A stretch of 64,000 bases of DNA from Microbulbifer aggregans (GTDB taxonomy: Bacteria > Pseudomonadota > Gammaproteobacteria > Pseudomonadales > Cellvibrionaceae). Numbering within the stretch: the first letter of the stretch is position 1; each line of letters opens with the position of its first letter. Of this stretch, positions 63,526-64,000 are shown piece after piece. Below the pieces are notes generated by a model. It saw only the letters and a list, made by a program, of their open reading frames with translations, did not search any database and was not told the origin of the DNA. The DNA lies in assembly GCF_020524005.1 (NCBI RefSeq), contig NZ_JAIVKK010000003.1:496001-560000 (forward strand), read 5' to 3'. Made by a program: the position numbers and the translations under genes.

Positions 63526-63694
63526 TCGCACAACGCTTGCACCGGTTTCCGCCCTGCGCCTCCTGCCTTAGCGGCAGGGGGCTGATCACTGCAACATATT
63601 TGTCACCAGTCTTTAACCATTCTGTTGCTAAGGTTGCGAGCATCGCCCACCAAGGGACGATGTAAATCACAACAAAGAATCAGGGGGCACAACC

Positions 63695-64000
63695 GTGCGA
63701 CTCACTATCAAGCCGATGGTTGCTTTCGTAGCAACCGGCCTCAGCGCGCTGTTACTTGGCGCCTGTGCATCCAACCCGACAGAAACCATTTCCGTACGCG
63801 GTACCGTGCTGGAAGAGGACGGCAAGTACTACCTGCAAAGCGCAGACAGCAAATACTTCCTGAACTCCATGCCGCAATTACGCTACGGCCGCTATGTGGG
63901 CAAGACCCTGGCAATCGAAGGCGAGATTCCCAACCAGTGCACACAGGTCTGGGACGACGCTATCATTCGTGTCGGCAACGATTCCGAACTGGTAGACCTG
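63695..64000 (+). CDS. Lipoprotein of unknown function (partial, runs off the window)
   Basis: GTG at 63695 with CAGGGGG upstream opens a frame of 102 codons to the window edge. The N terminus has a signal peptide with a lipobox, LLGAC (Cys at about 28), so it is likely a lipoprotein. The mature part (ISVRGTVLEEDGKYYLQSADSKYFLNSMPQLRYGRYVGKTLAIEGEI) looks like a small OB-fold domain. A weak CCTGCC/GGCAGG hairpin without T run separates it from hutZ. No function is claimed. Confidence 0.7.
   Translation, partial: MRLTIKPMVAFVATGLSALLLGACASNPTETISVRGTVLEEDGKYYLQSADSKYFLNSMPQLRYGRYVGKTLAIEGEIPNQCTQVWDDAIIRVGNDSELVDL

Overview
The window reads as a chromosomal segment of a marine, moderately halophilic, polysaccharide-using gammaproteobacterium. 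The protein set and gene order (ectABC-ask, xseB-ispA-dxs, glyA ... nrdR-ribD-ribC-ribBA-ribH-nusB-thiL-pgpA) and the secreted pullulanase suggest Cellvibrionales, with a Microbulbifer-like genus as my best guess. That assignment is inference from protein character, not a database result. No rRNA, tRNA, CRISPR array, prophage or complete IS element was seen.

Layout. 1-1512: tail of an unknown gene, then a cytochrome b561 / YceI pair. 1.6-4.6 kb: repeats, an SSS-family sodium symporter and a membrane TPR protein. 4.6-9.6 kb: ectoine synthesis (ectA-ectB-ectC-ask, leftward) with a divergent MarR regulator of EctR type and a palindromic operator candidate. 10-20 kb: a signalling block of an FHA/winged-helix protein, two tandem transmembrane Ser/Thr kinases with TPR sensor halves, a DP-EP-like protein, a GGA-rich leftward RNA candidate, a secreted trypsin-like protease and an FHA membrane protein. 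20-24 kb: hisC, mepA, ddl and an HNH protein. 24.4-24.8 kb: a RsmY/RsmZ-type small RNA with an upstream GacA box and a perfect CRP-type palindrome. 24.8-32 kb: PQQ-type sugar dehydrogenase, RegA/RegB two-component pair, PepSY protein and a TonB-dependent receptor. 32-39 kb: xseB-ispA-dxs, a DUF885 protein and rsgA. 39.5-43.7 kb: a 139-bp tandem array, an unlisted small gene and a pullulanase. 43.8-51.4 kb: riboflavin/nusB/thiL/pgpA/nrdR cluster. 51.8-54.6 kb: PotF-like protein and glyA. 54.9-63.5 kb: a full haem uptake locus (tonB-exbB-exbD-hmuTUV leftward; haem receptor, hutX, hutZ rightward). 63.7 kb to the end: the start of a lipoprotein gene.

The most notable signals are non-coding. The window holds two separate candidate CsrA/RsmA-sequestering RNAs. 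One (24.46-24.59 kb) has GGA hairpin loops, an intrinsic terminator and a GacA box about 65 bp upstream of the predicted start. The other (17.0-17.44 kb) is longer and CsrB-like, with 17 GGA triplets on one strand against 3 on the other. Intergenic spaces are also filled with roughly 100-bp nested palindromes that share a core but carry unrelated arms, with REP doublets, and with a tandem array of 139-bp palindromic units.
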